Of a stretch of DNA of 64,000 bases, positions 26,004-35,169 are shown piece after piece. The notes below the pieces were generated by a model. That model had not been told where the DNA came from. It made no database searches and saw nothing but the letters and a program-made list of their open reading frames with translations. The DNA lies in the NCBI RefSeq assembly GCF_036621135.1, contig NZ_JAZIBG010000028.1, positions 248,001 through 312,000 on the forward strand, written 5' to 3'. Source of the stretch: Aquincola agrisoli (GTDB lineage: Bacteria; Pseudomonadota; Gammaproteobacteria; Burkholderiales; Burkholderiaceae_C). Positions within the stretch are counted from its first letter, which is position 1, and each line of letters opens with the position of its first letter. The translations under genes and the position numbers were made by a program.

Positions 26004-26261
26004 TCACACGGGCGTGACAAAAACCGTCTGGCGATTCAGCGAGCCCTTGGTGCTGAAAGACACCTGGCCGTCGACCAGCGCAAACAGCGTGTGGTCCTTG
26101 CCGATGCCGACGTTCGTGCCGGGATGGAACTTGGTACCGCGCTGGCGCACGATGATCGAGCCTGCCGAAACGGCTTGGCCGCCAAAGGCCTTCACGCCCA
26201 GCATCTTCGGTTTGGAGTCGCGGCCGTTCCGTGTGGAACCGCCGCCTTTTTTCTGTGCCAT
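26004..26261 (-). CDS. rpmA: 50S ribosomal protein L27
   Basis: 85 residues, standard length. Begins MAQKKGGGSTRNGRDSKPK and carries the conserved GGQAVSAGSIIVRQRGTKFH, whose basic N-terminal tail reaches the peptidyl-transferase centre. No N-terminal extension needing Prp-type cleavage. Lies 32 bp downstream of rplU. Lower GC than its surroundings, as usual for ribosomal genes. Confidence 0.98.
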   Translation of the reverse strand: MAQKKGGGSTRNGRDSKPKMLGVKAFGGQAVSAGSIIVRQRGTKFHPGTNVGIGKDHTLFALVDGQVSFSTKGSLNRQTVFVTPV

Positions 26262-26293
26262 GGTTCAAATGCTCCTGAGTTGACGACGACGGA

Positions 26294-26605
26294 TCAGACC
26301 GTCACGGCACCGATCTCGAGCTCGGTGTAGGTCTGGCGATGACCACCGTGCTTCTGATAGTGCTTGCGGCGACGCATCTTGAAGATGCGCACCTTGTCGT
26401 GCTTGCCTTGCGCCACGACGGTGGCTTTCACGCTGGCGCCGGCAACCAGGGGCGTGCCGACCGTGAGCTCCGCGCCGTTGCCGACGGCGAGCACTTGGTC
26501 GATCACGATTTCCTGGCCAACGTCCGCAGCAATCTGTTCTACCTTGATCTTCTCGCCGGCAGCAACCTTGTATTGCTTGCCACCGGTTTTTATGACCGCG
26601 TACAT
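26294..26605 (-). CDS. rplU: 50S ribosomal protein L21
   Basis: 103 residues, standard length: MYAVIKTGGKQYKVAAGEKI at the N-terminus and the L21 signature FKMRRRKHYQKHGGHRQ near the C-terminus. Binds 23S rRNA with L20. The ATG at 26605 has AAAGG upstream; an in-frame extension is non-homologous. First gene of rplU-rpmA-obgE-proB. Confidence 0.98.
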   Translation of the reverse strand: MYAVIKTGGKQYKVAAGEKIKVEQIAADVGQEIVIDQVLAVGNGAELTVGTPLVAGASVKATVVAQGKHDKVRIFKMRRRKHYQKHGGHRQTYTELEIGAVTV

Positions 26606-26670
26606 GTGAGACCTTTCAAACGTACCGTGCTCCACGCCAACCCTCTGAGCCAGCACGCACGGAACCGAGC

Positions 26671-26698
26671 ATTATAGCGGAAGCCGTGGAGCGGACAA
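26671..26698 (-). promoter_or_regulatory. Promoter of the rplU-rpmA operon
   Basis: On the minus strand: -35 TTGTCC (26698-26693), a 16-bp spacer, and a perfect -10 TATAAT (26676-26671), about 66 bp before the L21 start. A good sigma-70 housekeeping promoter for this GC-rich genome. Confidence 0.75.
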
Positions 26699-26739
26699 GT
26701 CAGCAGCGCTGCAACCCTGATTGCAAGACCCGGTGTTCC

Positions 26740-26745
26740 TATAAT
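26740..26745 (+). promoter_or_regulatory. -10 element TATAAT upstream of ispB
   Basis: A perfect TATAAT 33 bp before the chosen GTG start of ispB, divergent from the rplU promoter. The best -35 match at 16-17 bp (TGATTG/CTGATT) is poor. Confidence 0.5.
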
Positions 26746-26778
26746 CGCAGGCTCATCCATCGACACCGTTCCTTTGCC

Positions 26779-27762
26779 GTGACCCCCTCCGCCTCTCAAC
26801 CGCCGCTCGCTGCCGCCCTGATGGCCAAGGAGATGCAGGCCCTGGACGAGGTCATCACGGAGCAGCTGCGGTCCGATGTGGTCCTGATCAACCAGATCTC
26901 GCAGTACATCATCAGTGCCGGCGGCAAGCGCATCCGGCCGCGACTGGTGCTGCTGTTCGCCAACGCACTGGGCTTCACCGGGCCGCAACGGCTCACGCTG
27001 GCCGCGACGGTGGAGTTCATCCACACCTCCACGCTGCTGCACGACGACGTCGTCGACGAGTCGTCGCTGCGCCGCGGCCGGCAGACGGCCAATGCGGTGT
27101 TCGGCAACGCCGCAAGCGTGCTGGTCGGCGATTTCCTCTATTCGCGCGCGTTCCAGCTGATGGTCTCGGTCAACCGCATGCGCGTGCTCGAGGTGCTGGC
27201 CGACGCGACCAACGTGATCGCCGAAGGCGAGGTCTTGCAGCTGATGAACATGCACGACCCCGACCTGGCGGTGGACGATTACCTGCGCGTGATCCGCTAC
27301 AAGACGGCCAAGCTGTTCGAAGCCAGCGCACGCCTGGGCGCGGTGCTCGCCGATGCGCCGCGCGAGGTGGAAGAGCGCTGCGCCGACTACGGCCGCTTCC
27401 TGGGGACCGCCTTCCAGCTCGTCGACGACCTGCTGGACTACCAGGGCGCCACGGCCGAACTGGGCAAGAACGTGGGCGACGACCTTCGGGAAGGCAAACC
27501 CACGCTGCCGCTCCTGGTGGCCATGGAGCGCGGCACCGACGATGAACGCCAGCTGATCCGCCACGCCATCGAGCAAGGCGAGGTGCAGCGGCTAGACGAC
27601 ATCGTCGCCATCGTCCGGCGCACGGGCGCGCTCGATGTGACCCGGGAAGCCGCCCGCAAGGAAGCGGACAAGGCACGCGCATGTCTTGAAGCGCTCCCCA
27701 CTAGCGCATTCCGTGAAGCCCTGTTAGACTTATGCGTTCAGTCTGCTGACCGATCTTTTTAG
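26779..27762 (+). CDS. ispB: Octaprenyl diphosphate synthase
   Basis: About 327 residues; builds the side chain of ubiquinone from FPP and IPP. All-alpha trans-prenyltransferase with GGKRIRPRLV, first Asp-rich motif HDDVVDESSLRRG, KTAKLFEASA and second Asp-rich motif DDLLDYQG. The GTG at 26779 gives a typical length; ATG at 26821 (MAKEMQALDEV) is a possible shorter start. The remaining upstream in-frame codons lie over the promoter. Followed by tRNA-Pro and pilBCD, a conserved Burkholderiales order. Confidence 0.94.
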   Translation: MTPSASQPPLAAALMAKEMQALDEVITEQLRSDVVLINQISQYIISAGGKRIRPRLVLLFANALGFTGPQRLTLAATVEFIHTSTLLHDDVVDESSLRRGRQTANAVFGNAASVLVGDFLYSRAFQLMVSVNRMRVLEVLADATNVIAEGEVLQLMNMHDPDLAVDDYLRVIRYKTAKLFEASARLGAVLADAPREVEERCADYGRFLGTAFQLVDDLLDYQGATAELGKNVGDDLREGKPTLPLLVAMERGTDDERQLIRHAIEQGEVQRLDDIVAIVRRTGALDVTREAARKEADKARACLEALPTSAFREALLDLCVQSADRSF

Positions 27763-27777
27763 GCGGTCAACAGTCAT

Positions 27778-27854
27778 CGGGGTGTAGCTTAGCCTGGTAG
27801 AGCGCTACGTTCGGGACGTAGAGGCCGGAGGTTCGAATCCTCTCACCCCGACCA
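27778..27854 (+). tRNA. tRNA-Pro (anticodon CGG)
   Basis: A 77-nt cloverleaf: acceptor arms CGGGGTG (27778-27784) and CACCCCG (27844-27850), anticodon stem CTACG/CGTAG with loop TTCGGGA (anticodon CGG at 27812-27814), T-arm GGAGGTTCGAATCCTCT, and an encoded discriminator plus CCA (27851-27854). It reads CCG, a frequent proline codon in this GC-rich genome. Confidence 0.97.
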
Positions 27855-27868
27855 AAACCAAAGCCAAG

Positions 27869-27893
27869 AGGGCCGCAGCGATGCGGCCCTTTT
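27869..27893 (+). terminator. Terminator after tRNA-Pro
   Basis: Perfect 8-bp stem AGGGCCGC (27869-27876) / GCGGCCCT (27883-27890), six-base loop, then three further T. It follows the tRNA by 15 bp and separates it from pilB. Confidence 0.8.
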
Positions 27894-27980
27894 GCATTGC
27901 AGCCCGCAGAGAGGCCCCCTGGCTTGGGCTTGACGCAGGTGGTGGGTCTTACACTGCAGGCGGAACACGACCCGCAGCCT

Positions 27981-29699
27981 GTGGATACCCTCGCCGACAC
28001 CGCCCCTTCCAGCCTTTCAGGCGTCGCCCGCGTGCTCGTGCACGCTGGGAAGCTGCCGTCCAAGCAGGCCGAGGCTTTGGCGGCCCAGGCGCGGGAGCGG
28101 CGCGTCAGCTTCGTGTCGGCGCTGATCGGTGCCGGGGCCGTCTCCCCGGCCGACCTCGCGCACACCTTGTCCACCGCGCTGGCCGTGCCCCTGCTGGACC
28201 TGAAGGCGCTGGACCTCGAGCGCCTGCCGCGCAACGTCATCGACAGCAAGCTCGCCAACCAGTACCAGGTGGTGGTGCTGGGACGTCGCGGCAATCGGTT
28301 GTTCATCGGCGGCGCCGACCCCACCGACCAGGAAGCGATCGAGCGCATCAAGTTCGCGACGCAGCTCTCTCCAGAATGGGTGCTGGTCGAATACGACAAG
28401 CTGGCCGCCCTGCTCGAGGCGCAGGGCGCCACCGTCAGCGAAGCCCTGGAGAGCCTGGCTGGCGCCGACTTCGACTTCGACGTCAACGACGAAGCCAACC
28501 CGGAAGAGCAGGCCGCCGACGTGGTGGCCGAAGTCGAGGACGCGCCCGTCGTGCGCTTCCTGCAGAAGATGCTGATCGACGCGATCAACGCCCGCGCCTC
28601 CGACCTGCACTTCGAGCCCTACGAATACCACTACCGTGTGCGCTTCCGCATCGACGGCGAGTTGCGCGAGATCACGCAGCCGCCGGTGGCGATCAAGGAC
28701 AAGCTGGCCTCGCGCATCAAGGTCATCAGCCGGCTCGACATCTCCGAGAAACGCGTGCCGCAGGACGGCCGCATGAAGCTGAAGTTCGGCAACAAGGCGA
28801 TCGACTTCCGCGTCAGCACGCTGCCCACGCTCTTCGGCGAAAAGATCGTGATCCGGATCCTCGACCCGTCCTCGGCCAAGCTGGGCATCGAGGCGCTCGG
28901 CTACGAGAAGGCCGAGAAGGACCGCCTGATGCACGCCATCCAACGGCCCTACGGGATGATCCTGGTCACCGGCCCGACCGGATCGGGCAAGACGGTGTCC
29001 CTCTACACCTGCCTGAACCTGCTCAACCAGCCGGGGGTGAACATCGCCACGGTGGAGGATCCGGCGGAAATCAACCTGCCCGGCATCAACCAGGTCAACG
29101 TCAACGAGAAGGCCGGCCTGACCTTCTCGGCTGCGCTGAAGTCCTTCCTGCGGCAGGATCCGGACATCATCATGGTCGGCGAAATCCGCGACCTGGAGAC
29201 CGCCGACATCGCGATCAAGGCCGCCCAGACGGGCCACCTGGTGATGTCGACGCTGCACACCAACGATGCGCCGACCACGCTGACGCGCCTGCTCAACATG
29301 GGCGTCGCGCCGTTCAACATCGCCTCGAGCGTGTTGATCATCACCGCGCAGCGGCTGGCGAGGCGCTTGTGCGAAAACTGCAAGGCACCGGCCGAGTTTC
29401 CGCGCGAAGCGCTCAAGCGCGCGGGCTTTCGTGACGAAGAACTCGATGGCACCTGGAAGCCTTACCGGGCGATCGGATGCTCGGCCTGCAACAACGGCTA
29501 CAAGGGCCGGGTGGGCCTGTACCAGGTGATGCCGATCACCGAGCCCATCCAGCGGATCATCCTGTCCGAAGGCACCGCGCTCGACATCGCCAAGCAGGCT
29601 CAGCTGGAAGGCGTGCGCGACCTGCGGCAGGCCGGGCTGGTGAAGGTGCGCGCAGGGGTGACCACGCTGGAAGAAGTAATCACCGTCACCAACGAATAG
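27981..29699 (+). CDS. pilB: Type IV pilus assembly ATPase PilB
   Basis: About 572 residues with GTG start. It powers pilus extension at the inner membrane. N-terminal GspE-type domain (SGVARVLVHAGKL), Walker A GPTGSGKT at 331-338, Walker B VGEIRDLETADIA, His box STLHTNDAPTTLTRLLNMG, and a zinc-binding tetracysteine near the end (CENC ... CSAC). Upstream TTG/GTG codons (to 27897) could extend it, but the family starts close to SGVARVL; the exact start is uncertain. First gene of pilBCD. Confidence 0.95.
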   Translation: MDTLADTAPSSLSGVARVLVHAGKLPSKQAEALAAQARERRVSFVSALIGAGAVSPADLAHTLSTALAVPLLDLKALDLERLPRNVIDSKLANQYQVVVLGRRGNRLFIGGADPTDQEAIERIKFATQLSPEWVLVEYDKLAALLEAQGATVSEALESLAGADFDFDVNDEANPEEQAADVVAEVEDAPVVRFLQKMLIDAINARASDLHFEPYEYHYRVRFRIDGELREITQPPVAIKDKLASRIKVISRLDISEKRVPQDGRMKLKFGNKAIDFRVSTLPTLFGEKIVIRILDPSSAKLGIEALGYEKAEKDRLMHAIQRPYGMILVTGPTGSGKTVSLYTCLNLLNQPGVNIATVEDPAEINLPGINQVNVNEKAGLTFSAALKSFLRQDPDIIMVGEIRDLETADIAIKAAQTGHLVMSTLHTNDAPTTLTRLLNMGVAPFNIASSVLIITAQRLARRLCENCKAPAEFPREALKRAGFRDEELDGTWKPYRAIGCSACNNGYKGRVGLYQVMPITEPIQRIILSEGTALDIAKQAQLEGVRDLRQAGLVKVRAGVTTLEEVITVTNE

Positions 29700-29722
29700 A
29701 CAGACGTTCGGGAAGGCTTCGT

Positions 29723-30943
29723 ATGGCGACAGCGTCAGCCGCGAGAAACATCAAGGAATTTGTCTTCGAGTGGGAAGGCAAGGACAAGAACGGCAAGACC
29801 GTCCGGGGCGAGATCCGCTCGGGCGGCGAGGCGGCCGTCAGCGCGATGTTGCGCCGCCAGGGCGTGATGATCACGAAGGTGAAGAAGCGCCGCATGTCCG
29901 GCGGCAAGTCCATCAAGCAGAAGGACATCGCCATCTTCACCCGGCAGCTCGCCACGATGATGAAGGCGGGCGTGCCGCTGCTGCAGGCCTTCGACATCGT
30001 CGCGCGCGGCAGCACCAACCCCAAGCTCACGCGGCTGCTCAACGACATCCGCTCCGACGTGGAGACCGGCACCAGCCTGTCGGCCGCATTCCGCAAGCAT
30101 CCGCTGTACTTCAATGCGCTCTATGCCAACCTGGTGGAAGCCGGCGAGGCGGGCGGCATCCTGGAGCAGCTGCTCGACCGCCTGGCGCTCTACGAAGAAA
30201 AGACGCTGGCGCTCAAGTCGAAGATCAAGTCGGCGCTGATGTACCCGGTGGCGGTGATGGTCGTCGCCTTCGTCGTGCTCACGGTGATCATGATCTTCGT
30301 GATCCCGGCGTTCAAGGACGTGTTCAGTTCCTTCGGCGCCGACCTGCCCGCCCCGACGCTGGCGGTGATCGCGATGTCCGAGTTCTTCGTCGCGTACTGG
30401 TGGGTGATCTTCGGCGTGATGTTTGGCGGCGGCTACATGTTCATGCAGTCGTGGCGCCGCTCCGAGAAGATGCAGATGGCGATGGACCGCCTGCTGCTGC
30501 GCATCCCGGTGTTCGGCGACCTGATCAACAAGTCGGTCATCGCGCGCTGGACACGCACGCTGTCGACGATGTTCGCCGCCGGCGTGCCCCTGGTGGAAGC
30601 GCTCGATTCGGTCGGCGGCGCCTCGGGCAACGCGGTCTACGCCGAGGCCACCGAGAAGATCCAGAAGGACGTCTCCACCGGCTCGGCCCTCACCAGCTCG
30701 ATGCAGGCCACCGGCGTCTTCCCGAACATGGTCCTGCAGATGGCCTCCATCGGCGAGGAGTCGGGTTCGCTCGACCACATGCTGGGCAAGGCGGCCGAGT
30801 TCTACGAGGATGAGGTCGACGAGATGGTCAAGGGCTTGTCGAGCCTGATGGAGCCTTTCATCATCGTGATCCTGGGCACGCTGATCGGTGGCATCGTGGT
30901 GTCGATGTACCTGCCGATCTTCAAGCTCGGCTCGGTGGTGTGA
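29723..30943 (+). CDS. pilC: Type IV pilus inner-membrane platform protein PilC
   Basis: 406 residues with two tandem GspF domains and three membrane helices (for example YPVAVMVVAFVVLTVIMIFV). FTRQLATMMKAGVPLLQAFD and WTRTLSTMFAAGVPLVEALD are the two repeat signatures; it ends LIGGIVVSMYLPIFKLGSVV. It couples PilB/PilT to pilin insertion. GGAAGG precedes the ATG at 29723. Its stop overlaps pilD (GTGA). Confidence 0.96.
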   Translation: MATASAARNIKEFVFEWEGKDKNGKTVRGEIRSGGEAAVSAMLRRQGVMITKVKKRRMSGGKSIKQKDIAIFTRQLATMMKAGVPLLQAFDIVARGSTNPKLTRLLNDIRSDVETGTSLSAAFRKHPLYFNALYANLVEAGEAGGILEQLLDRLALYEEKTLALKSKIKSALMYPVAVMVVAFVVLTVIMIFVIPAFKDVFSSFGADLPAPTLAVIAMSEFFVAYWWVIFGVMFGGGYMFMQSWRRSEKMQMAMDRLLLRIPVFGDLINKSVIARWTRTLSTMFAAGVPLVEALDSVGGASGNAVYAEATEKIQKDVSTGSALTSSMQATGVFPNMVLQMASIGEESGSLDHMLGKAAEFYEDEVDEMVKGLSSLMEPFIIVILGTLIGGIVVSMYLPIFKLGSVV

Positions 30944-31893
30944 GCCCGGTGTCCGGCCTGCCGCTCGACCTGCTGCTCTCCCCCTGGGCCCTGGCGCTGC
31001 TGGGGCTGTGCATCGGCAGCTTCCTCAACGTCGTGATCCACCGCCTGCCGCTGATGCTGGAGCGGCAGTGGTGGGGCGATGTCGCGCACCAACTGGGCGA
31101 CACGGACTCGTGGCACCGGGTCTTCGGCAGCAAAGCCAAGCCGCCCGCGGCCCAGCACCAGGCCGCGGCGGCGCTCGCCCAGTCGATCGAGGCCCTGCCG
31201 CCCTTGGGCATCGCACGGCCGCGCTCGCGCTGCCCTGCCTGCGGCCACGCCATCCGTTGGCACGAGAACCTGCCGGTGCTGGGCTGGCTGCGGCTCAAGG
31301 GCCGCTGCTCGGCCTGCGGCAGCCGCATCCCGGCCCGCTATCCGGTGATCGAAGGGGCCACCGCCCTGCTGTTCGCCGCGATCGGCTGGCGCTTCGGCGC
31401 CCAGCCGGCAGCGCTGCTGTGGTGCGCGGTGGCCGCGGTGCTGGTGGCGCTGGCCGCGATCGACTGGGACACCACGGTGCTGCCCGATGCGCTCACGCTG
31501 CCGCTGCTGTGGGCCGGCCTGGTCGCCGCGGCCCTCGGCTGGACGCTGCCGCCGCCCGACGCGCTGCAGACCGCGCTGGGCGGCGCGGCCGCCGGATACC
31601 TGTCGCTGTGGTCGGTGTACTGGCTCTTCAAGCTCACCACGGGCAAGGAGGGCATGGGCTACGGGGACTTCAAGCTGCTCGCGGCGCTCGGCGCCTGGCT
31701 GGGCTGGCAGGCGATCGTGCCCATCCTGCTGATGTCGTCGGTGCTCGGCGCGGTGGTCGGCATCGGCATGAAGATGCGCTCGTCGCTGCGCGAGGGCCGC
31801 TACGTGCCCTTCGGCCCGTTCCTCGCGGGGGCCGGTCTGGTGGTGATGCTCGCGGGCACCCGGACTGTGCTGGGCTGGATCGGATGGGCCTGA
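30940..31893 (+). CDS. pilD: Prepilin peptidase / N-methyltransferase PilD
   Basis: 317 residues; inner-membrane aspartyl enzyme that cleaves and methylates type IV prepilins. N-terminal LGLCIGSFLNVVIHRLPLML, zinc tetracysteine CPACGH ... CSACGS, catalytic aspartates in AAIDWDTTVLPDAL and in the GxGD block GMGYGDFKLLAALG. GTG start at 30940 is set by the 4-bp overlap with pilC. A larger cytoplasmic loop (about 40-75) is seen, as in other betaproteobacteria. Confidence 0.95.
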   Translation: MSPVSGLPLDLLLSPWALALLGLCIGSFLNVVIHRLPLMLERQWWGDVAHQLGDTDSWHRVFGSKAKPPAAQHQAAAALAQSIEALPPLGIARPRSRCPACGHAIRWHENLPVLGWLRLKGRCSACGSRIPARYPVIEGATALLFAAIGWRFGAQPAALLWCAVAAVLVALAAIDWDTTVLPDALTLPLLWAGLVAAALGWTLPPPDALQTALGGAAAGYLSLWSVYWLFKLTTGKEGMGYGDFKLLAALGAWLGWQAIVPILLMSSVLGAVVGIGMKMRSSLREGRYVPFGPFLAGAGLVVMLAGTRTVLGWIGWA

Positions 31894-32492
31894 AGATCGG
31901 CCTCACCGGCGGCATCGGCAGCGGCAAGAGCACGGTCGCGGCCCGGTTGGTGGCCCGCGGCGCGGTCCTGGTCGACACCGATGCCATCTCCCGCGCGCTC
32001 ACTGCCGTGGGCGGCGCGGCCCTGCCGGCGCTGGCCGCCGCGTTCGGGGCGGCCGCCATCGGCGCCGACGGCGCGCTCGACCGCGACCACATGCGCCAGC
32101 TCGTGTTCGCCGACCCCGCGGCACGCCATCGCCTCGAGGGCATCCTCCACCCCATGATCGGCGCCGAGACGCTGCGCCAGGCGGCCGCTGCGGGTGAGCA
32201 CACCGTCGTCTTCGATGTGCCGCTGCTGGCCGAGTCGGGCCATTGGCGCGGCCGGGTCGACAAGGTGCTGGTGGTCGACTGCAGCGAAGCCACGCAGCTC
32301 GCCCGGGTGATGCGCCGGTCCGGCTGGGCGCGGGACACCGTCGAGCGGGTGATCGCGCAGCAGGCCACGCGGGCCGCACGCCGGGCGATCGCCGATGCCG
32401 TCCTCCACAACGAAGGATTGACGCTCGAACAGCTCGATACGCAGGTACACCGCCTGTGGCACTGCTGGCACGCGGACCCTGTGAAACAATAA
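31884..32492 (+). CDS. coaE: Dephospho-CoA kinase
   Basis: 202 residues; last step of CoA synthesis. P-loop GLTGGIGSGKSTVA (5-18), DTDAISRAL, and the CoA-binding/lid segment (FDVPLLAESGHW; RSGWARDTVERVIAQQ). Starts at ATG 31884, overlapping pilD by 10 bp. The pilD-coaE-zapD-yacG order is conserved in beta- and gammaproteobacteria. Confidence 0.95.
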   Translation: MGLKIGLTGGIGSGKSTVAARLVARGAVLVDTDAISRALTAVGGAALPALAAAFGAAAIGADGALDRDHMRQLVFADPAARHRLEGILHPMIGAETLRQAAAAGEHTVVFDVPLLAESGHWRGRVDKVLVVDCSEATQLARVMRRSGWARDTVERVIAQQATRAARRAIADAVLHNEGLTLEQLDTQVHRLWHCWHADPVKQ

Positions 32493-32518
32493 GCAGCGCC
32501 ACTTCACCGGCCTGCACC

Positions 32519-33277
32519 TTGGTTCTCTACGAATACCCGTTCAACGAAGGCATCCGCACGATGCTGCGCCTGGAGCACCTGTTCAACAGGCTCGGCCAGC
32601 TCATCGTGCGCGAGGCCCCGATGGACCACCACTTCGCGCTGGCCACGCTGTTCGAGATCATGGACGTCGCCTCGCGCGCCGACCTGAAGTCCGACCTGCT
32701 GAAAGAGCTCGACCGCCACCGCGCGCAGCTCGAGGCCTACCGCGGCAATCCGTCCATCTCCGAGGAAGTGCTCGACGCCGTCACCTCCCGGCTCGATCGC
32801 GCATTCACCGGCCTGAACGAGCTCAACGGCAAGGCGGGGCACCAGCTCACGGCCAACGAGTGGTTGATGAGCATCCGCAGCCGCATCGGCATCCCGGGCG
32901 GCACCTGCGAATTCGATCTCCCCGCCTACCACTCGTGGCAGCAGCGCTCGCCGGAGCGGCGGCGCGCCGACCTGGCGGGATGGGCCGGCACGATGGCGCC
33001 GCTGGCCGACGCCCTGCGCGTGCTGCTCGGCCTGCTGCGCGACAGCGGCGTGCCGCACAAGGTGGTGGCGGTGGGCGGCCAGTTCCAGCGCGGGCTGCCT
33101 CCCGGCAAGACCTACCACCTGCTGCGCGTGCGCATGCCGCTGACCGAGGAAGAGCTCGTGCCCGAGATCACCGGCCACCGGCTGATGGTGTCGGTGCGCA
33201 TGATGCGCAGCGACGAGGAAGGCCGGCTGCGCCCCGCCGCCGACGACTGCAGCTTCGAGCTGACGCTGTGCGCATGA
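32519..33277 (+). CDS. zapD: Cell division protein ZapD (FtsZ bundling)
   Basis: 252 residues with a TTG start. ZapD crosslinks FtsZ protofilaments at the septum. The N-terminus reads (M)VLYEYPFNEGIRTMLRLEHL, the family hallmark (usually M-I-x-YEYP), and the C-terminal beta domain ends SFELTLCA. The only ATG nearby (32564) would remove the conserved YEYPFNE, so TTG 32519 is chosen. Its stop overlaps the yacG ATG by 4 bp. Confidence 0.93.
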   Translation: MVLYEYPFNEGIRTMLRLEHLFNRLGQLIVREAPMDHHFALATLFEIMDVASRADLKSDLLKELDRHRAQLEAYRGNPSISEEVLDAVTSRLDRAFTGLNELNGKAGHQLTANEWLMSIRSRIGIPGGTCEFDLPAYHSWQQRSPERRRADLAGWAGTMAPLADALRVLLGLLRDSGVPHKVVAVGGQFQRGLPPGKTYHLLRVRMPLTEEELVPEITGHRLMVSVRMMRSDEEGRLRPAADDCSFELTLCA

Positions 33278-33501
33278 CGACGGGCAACAGCGCACCGGCG
33301 GGCCGCACGGTCAAGTGCCCCGGCTGCGGCGGCCCCAGCCTCTTCTCGCCGGAGAACCGCTGGCGGCCGTTCTGCAGCGAGCGTTGCCGCACCGCCGACC
33401 TCGGCGCCTGGGCGGAAGACCGCTACCGCGTCGCTGCCGCCTCGCAGGACACCGAGTCCCCGCCTCCCGACCCGCAGCGTCTCGGCCCCGACGGCCACTG
33501 A
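33274..33501 (+). CDS. yacG: DNA gyrase inhibitor YacG (small zinc protein)
   Basis: 75 residues. Zinc ribbon CPGCGGPSLF ... FCSERCRTADLGAWAEDRYR, the YacG signature; it binds GyrB in E. coli. The C-terminal 20 residues are a Pro-rich tail. Translation coupled to zapD through ATGA. Convergent with rpoN. Confidence 0.92.
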   Translation: MTTGNSAPAGRTVKCPGCGGPSLFSPENRWRPFCSERCRTADLGAWAEDRYRVAAASQDTESPPPDPQRLGPDGH

Positions 33502-33562
33502 CCCGCACCGGCCCGGCACAGCCGCCCTCGCGGGCCTGGCGCCCGCGTCGGCGAGCGATGCG

Positions 33563-34972
33563 TCAGCAGCGTGCGCCTGCCATCGCCGGAGCCGCCGCGC
33601 GCTGGCGCCGCTGCTCGACCGCGGGCAGCTTCAGCTGCTGGCGGTACTTGGTCACCGTGCGGCGGGCCACATGGAAGCCCTGCCGCTTCAGCAGCGCGGC
33701 GAGTTGCACGTCCGACAGCGGCTGCGCAGGCGATTCCTCGTCGATCAGCTCGCGGATCACGCCGCGGATCGCGGTCGTGGAGGCCTGCCCGCCGCTCTGG
33801 GTCGGCAGCGCACGCGAGAAGAAGTATTTCAGCTCGAAGACGCCGGACGGCGTGGCCATGTACTTGTTGTTGGTGACCCGGCACACCGTCGACTCGTGCA
33901 GGCCCACCTCCTGCGCGATGTCGCGCAGGGCCAGCGGCTTCATCGCCATCGGGCCGTACTCGAAGAAGTGCCGCTGGTGCCGCACGATGGCGTTGGAAAC
34001 GTCAAGGATGGTCGCGAAGCGCTGTTCCACGTTGCGCAGCGTCCAGCGCGCCTCGCGCAGGTGCGCGGCGAGATCGGTCTGGCCGGTGTCGCGATGGCGC
34101 TGGAACAGGTCGGCATACAGGCGGTTGAGGCGCACGCGCGGCACCACCTCGGGGTTCAGCGTCGTGATCCAGTTCTGGCCCCGGCCGCGGCGCACGATCA
34201 CGTCGGGCGTCACATAGGGCGTGCGGGCGGCGTCGAAGTGTCCGCCCGGGCGTGGATCGAACTGGCGGATGCGCTCGCACACGGCTTCCACCTCGGCCGG
34301 GCTGGCGTCGACCAGCGTGGCGAGCTTGTGGAACTCGCGCATCGCCAGGCGCTGCAACGGCTGCGCCAGGATGCGGCGGGCCAGCGCCCGCTGGTGCGCA
34401 TCCTCGATGGTGACGGTCTGTAGCTGAAGGCACTCGGCGAGGTCGCGTGCGCCCACGCCGAGCGGATCCAGCGCCTGCACCCGGCACAGGGCCACGCGCA
34501 TCTCGCCGATGCCGGTGGGCGGATCGAGTTCTGCCAGCGCGCACAGGTCTTCCAGCGCCTGGCGCAGGTAGCCGTCGTCGTCGAGCGACTCGACGATCAT
34601 CGCCGCGAGCGCGCGGTCCCGTTCGGACAGCGGCATCACGTTGAGCTGGGTGTGCAGGTGCTGGCGCAACGAGACGCTCTGCGGCAGCAGGTCGATCAGC
34701 GACACGTCGCTGTCGGCCGAGCCGGTGCTGCCGCCGCCGGCGGACACGGTCCAGGCCTGGGCTTCCCACGGCGGCGCCGCGACGTCCCCGCCGTCGGCGG
34801 CCTGGGGCGCTTCGTCGGCCTCCTCCTCCAGGAACGGATTGCCATCGAGCGCCTGCTGCACCTCTTGCGCAAAGTCCATCGAAGACAGCTGGAGCAGCCG
34901 CACCGCGTGCTGCAGTCGGGGGGTCACGGTCTGGGTCTGGCGGCGCTCGATGCGCATGTGCAAGGCGGTCAT
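33563..34972 (-). CDS. rpoN: RNA polymerase sigma-54 factor
   Basis: 469 residues. Region I (QTVTPRLQHAVRLLQLSSMD) contacts activators, region II is short and acidic, the core-binding and HTH regions follow, and the RpoN box ARRTVTKYRQ is at 436-445, reading the -24 element. An AGGAG Shine-Dalgarno 6 bp before ATG 34972 sets the start. It stands alone rather than in the common lptA-lptB-rpoN-hpf context, so a second paralogue elsewhere is possible. A sigma-54-type activator lies 2 kb downstream. Confidence 0.94.
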   Translation of the reverse strand: MTALHMRIERRQTQTVTPRLQHAVRLLQLSSMDFAQEVQQALDGNPFLEEEADEAPQAADGGDVAAPPWEAQAWTVSAGGGSTGSADSDVSLIDLLPQSVSLRQHLHTQLNVMPLSERDRALAAMIVESLDDDGYLRQALEDLCALAELDPPTGIGEMRVALCRVQALDPLGVGARDLAECLQLQTVTIEDAHQRALARRILAQPLQRLAMREFHKLATLVDASPAEVEAVCERIRQFDPRPGGHFDAARTPYVTPDVIVRRGRGQNWITTLNPEVVPRVRLNRLYADLFQRHRDTGQTDLAAHLREARWTLRNVEQRFATILDVSNAIVRHQRHFFEYGPMAMKPLALRDIAQEVGLHESTVCRVTNNKYMATPSGVFELKYFFSRALPTQSGGQASTTAIRGVIRELIDEESPAQPLSDVQLAALLKRQGFHVARRTVTKYRQQLKLPAVEQRRQRAAAPAMAGARC

Positions 34973-35169
34973 GCAATCTCCTGAGCCGGTAGGCGTTGCA
35001 AACAGTGTCAGCGCGCCCCTCCCTCCGACGCCTAGGCGGATGCGGTCGCTTCTTGTAGGCATGCTCCGACAGCGCCTGGACCGCTTGCTGCAAAAAGTGC
35101 AGGCGTGCCGTGCAAGGGGCCCGCGGCGCGGCCCGGCATGCGGGCACGCTGGCTGCGACGGGGCGAGCC

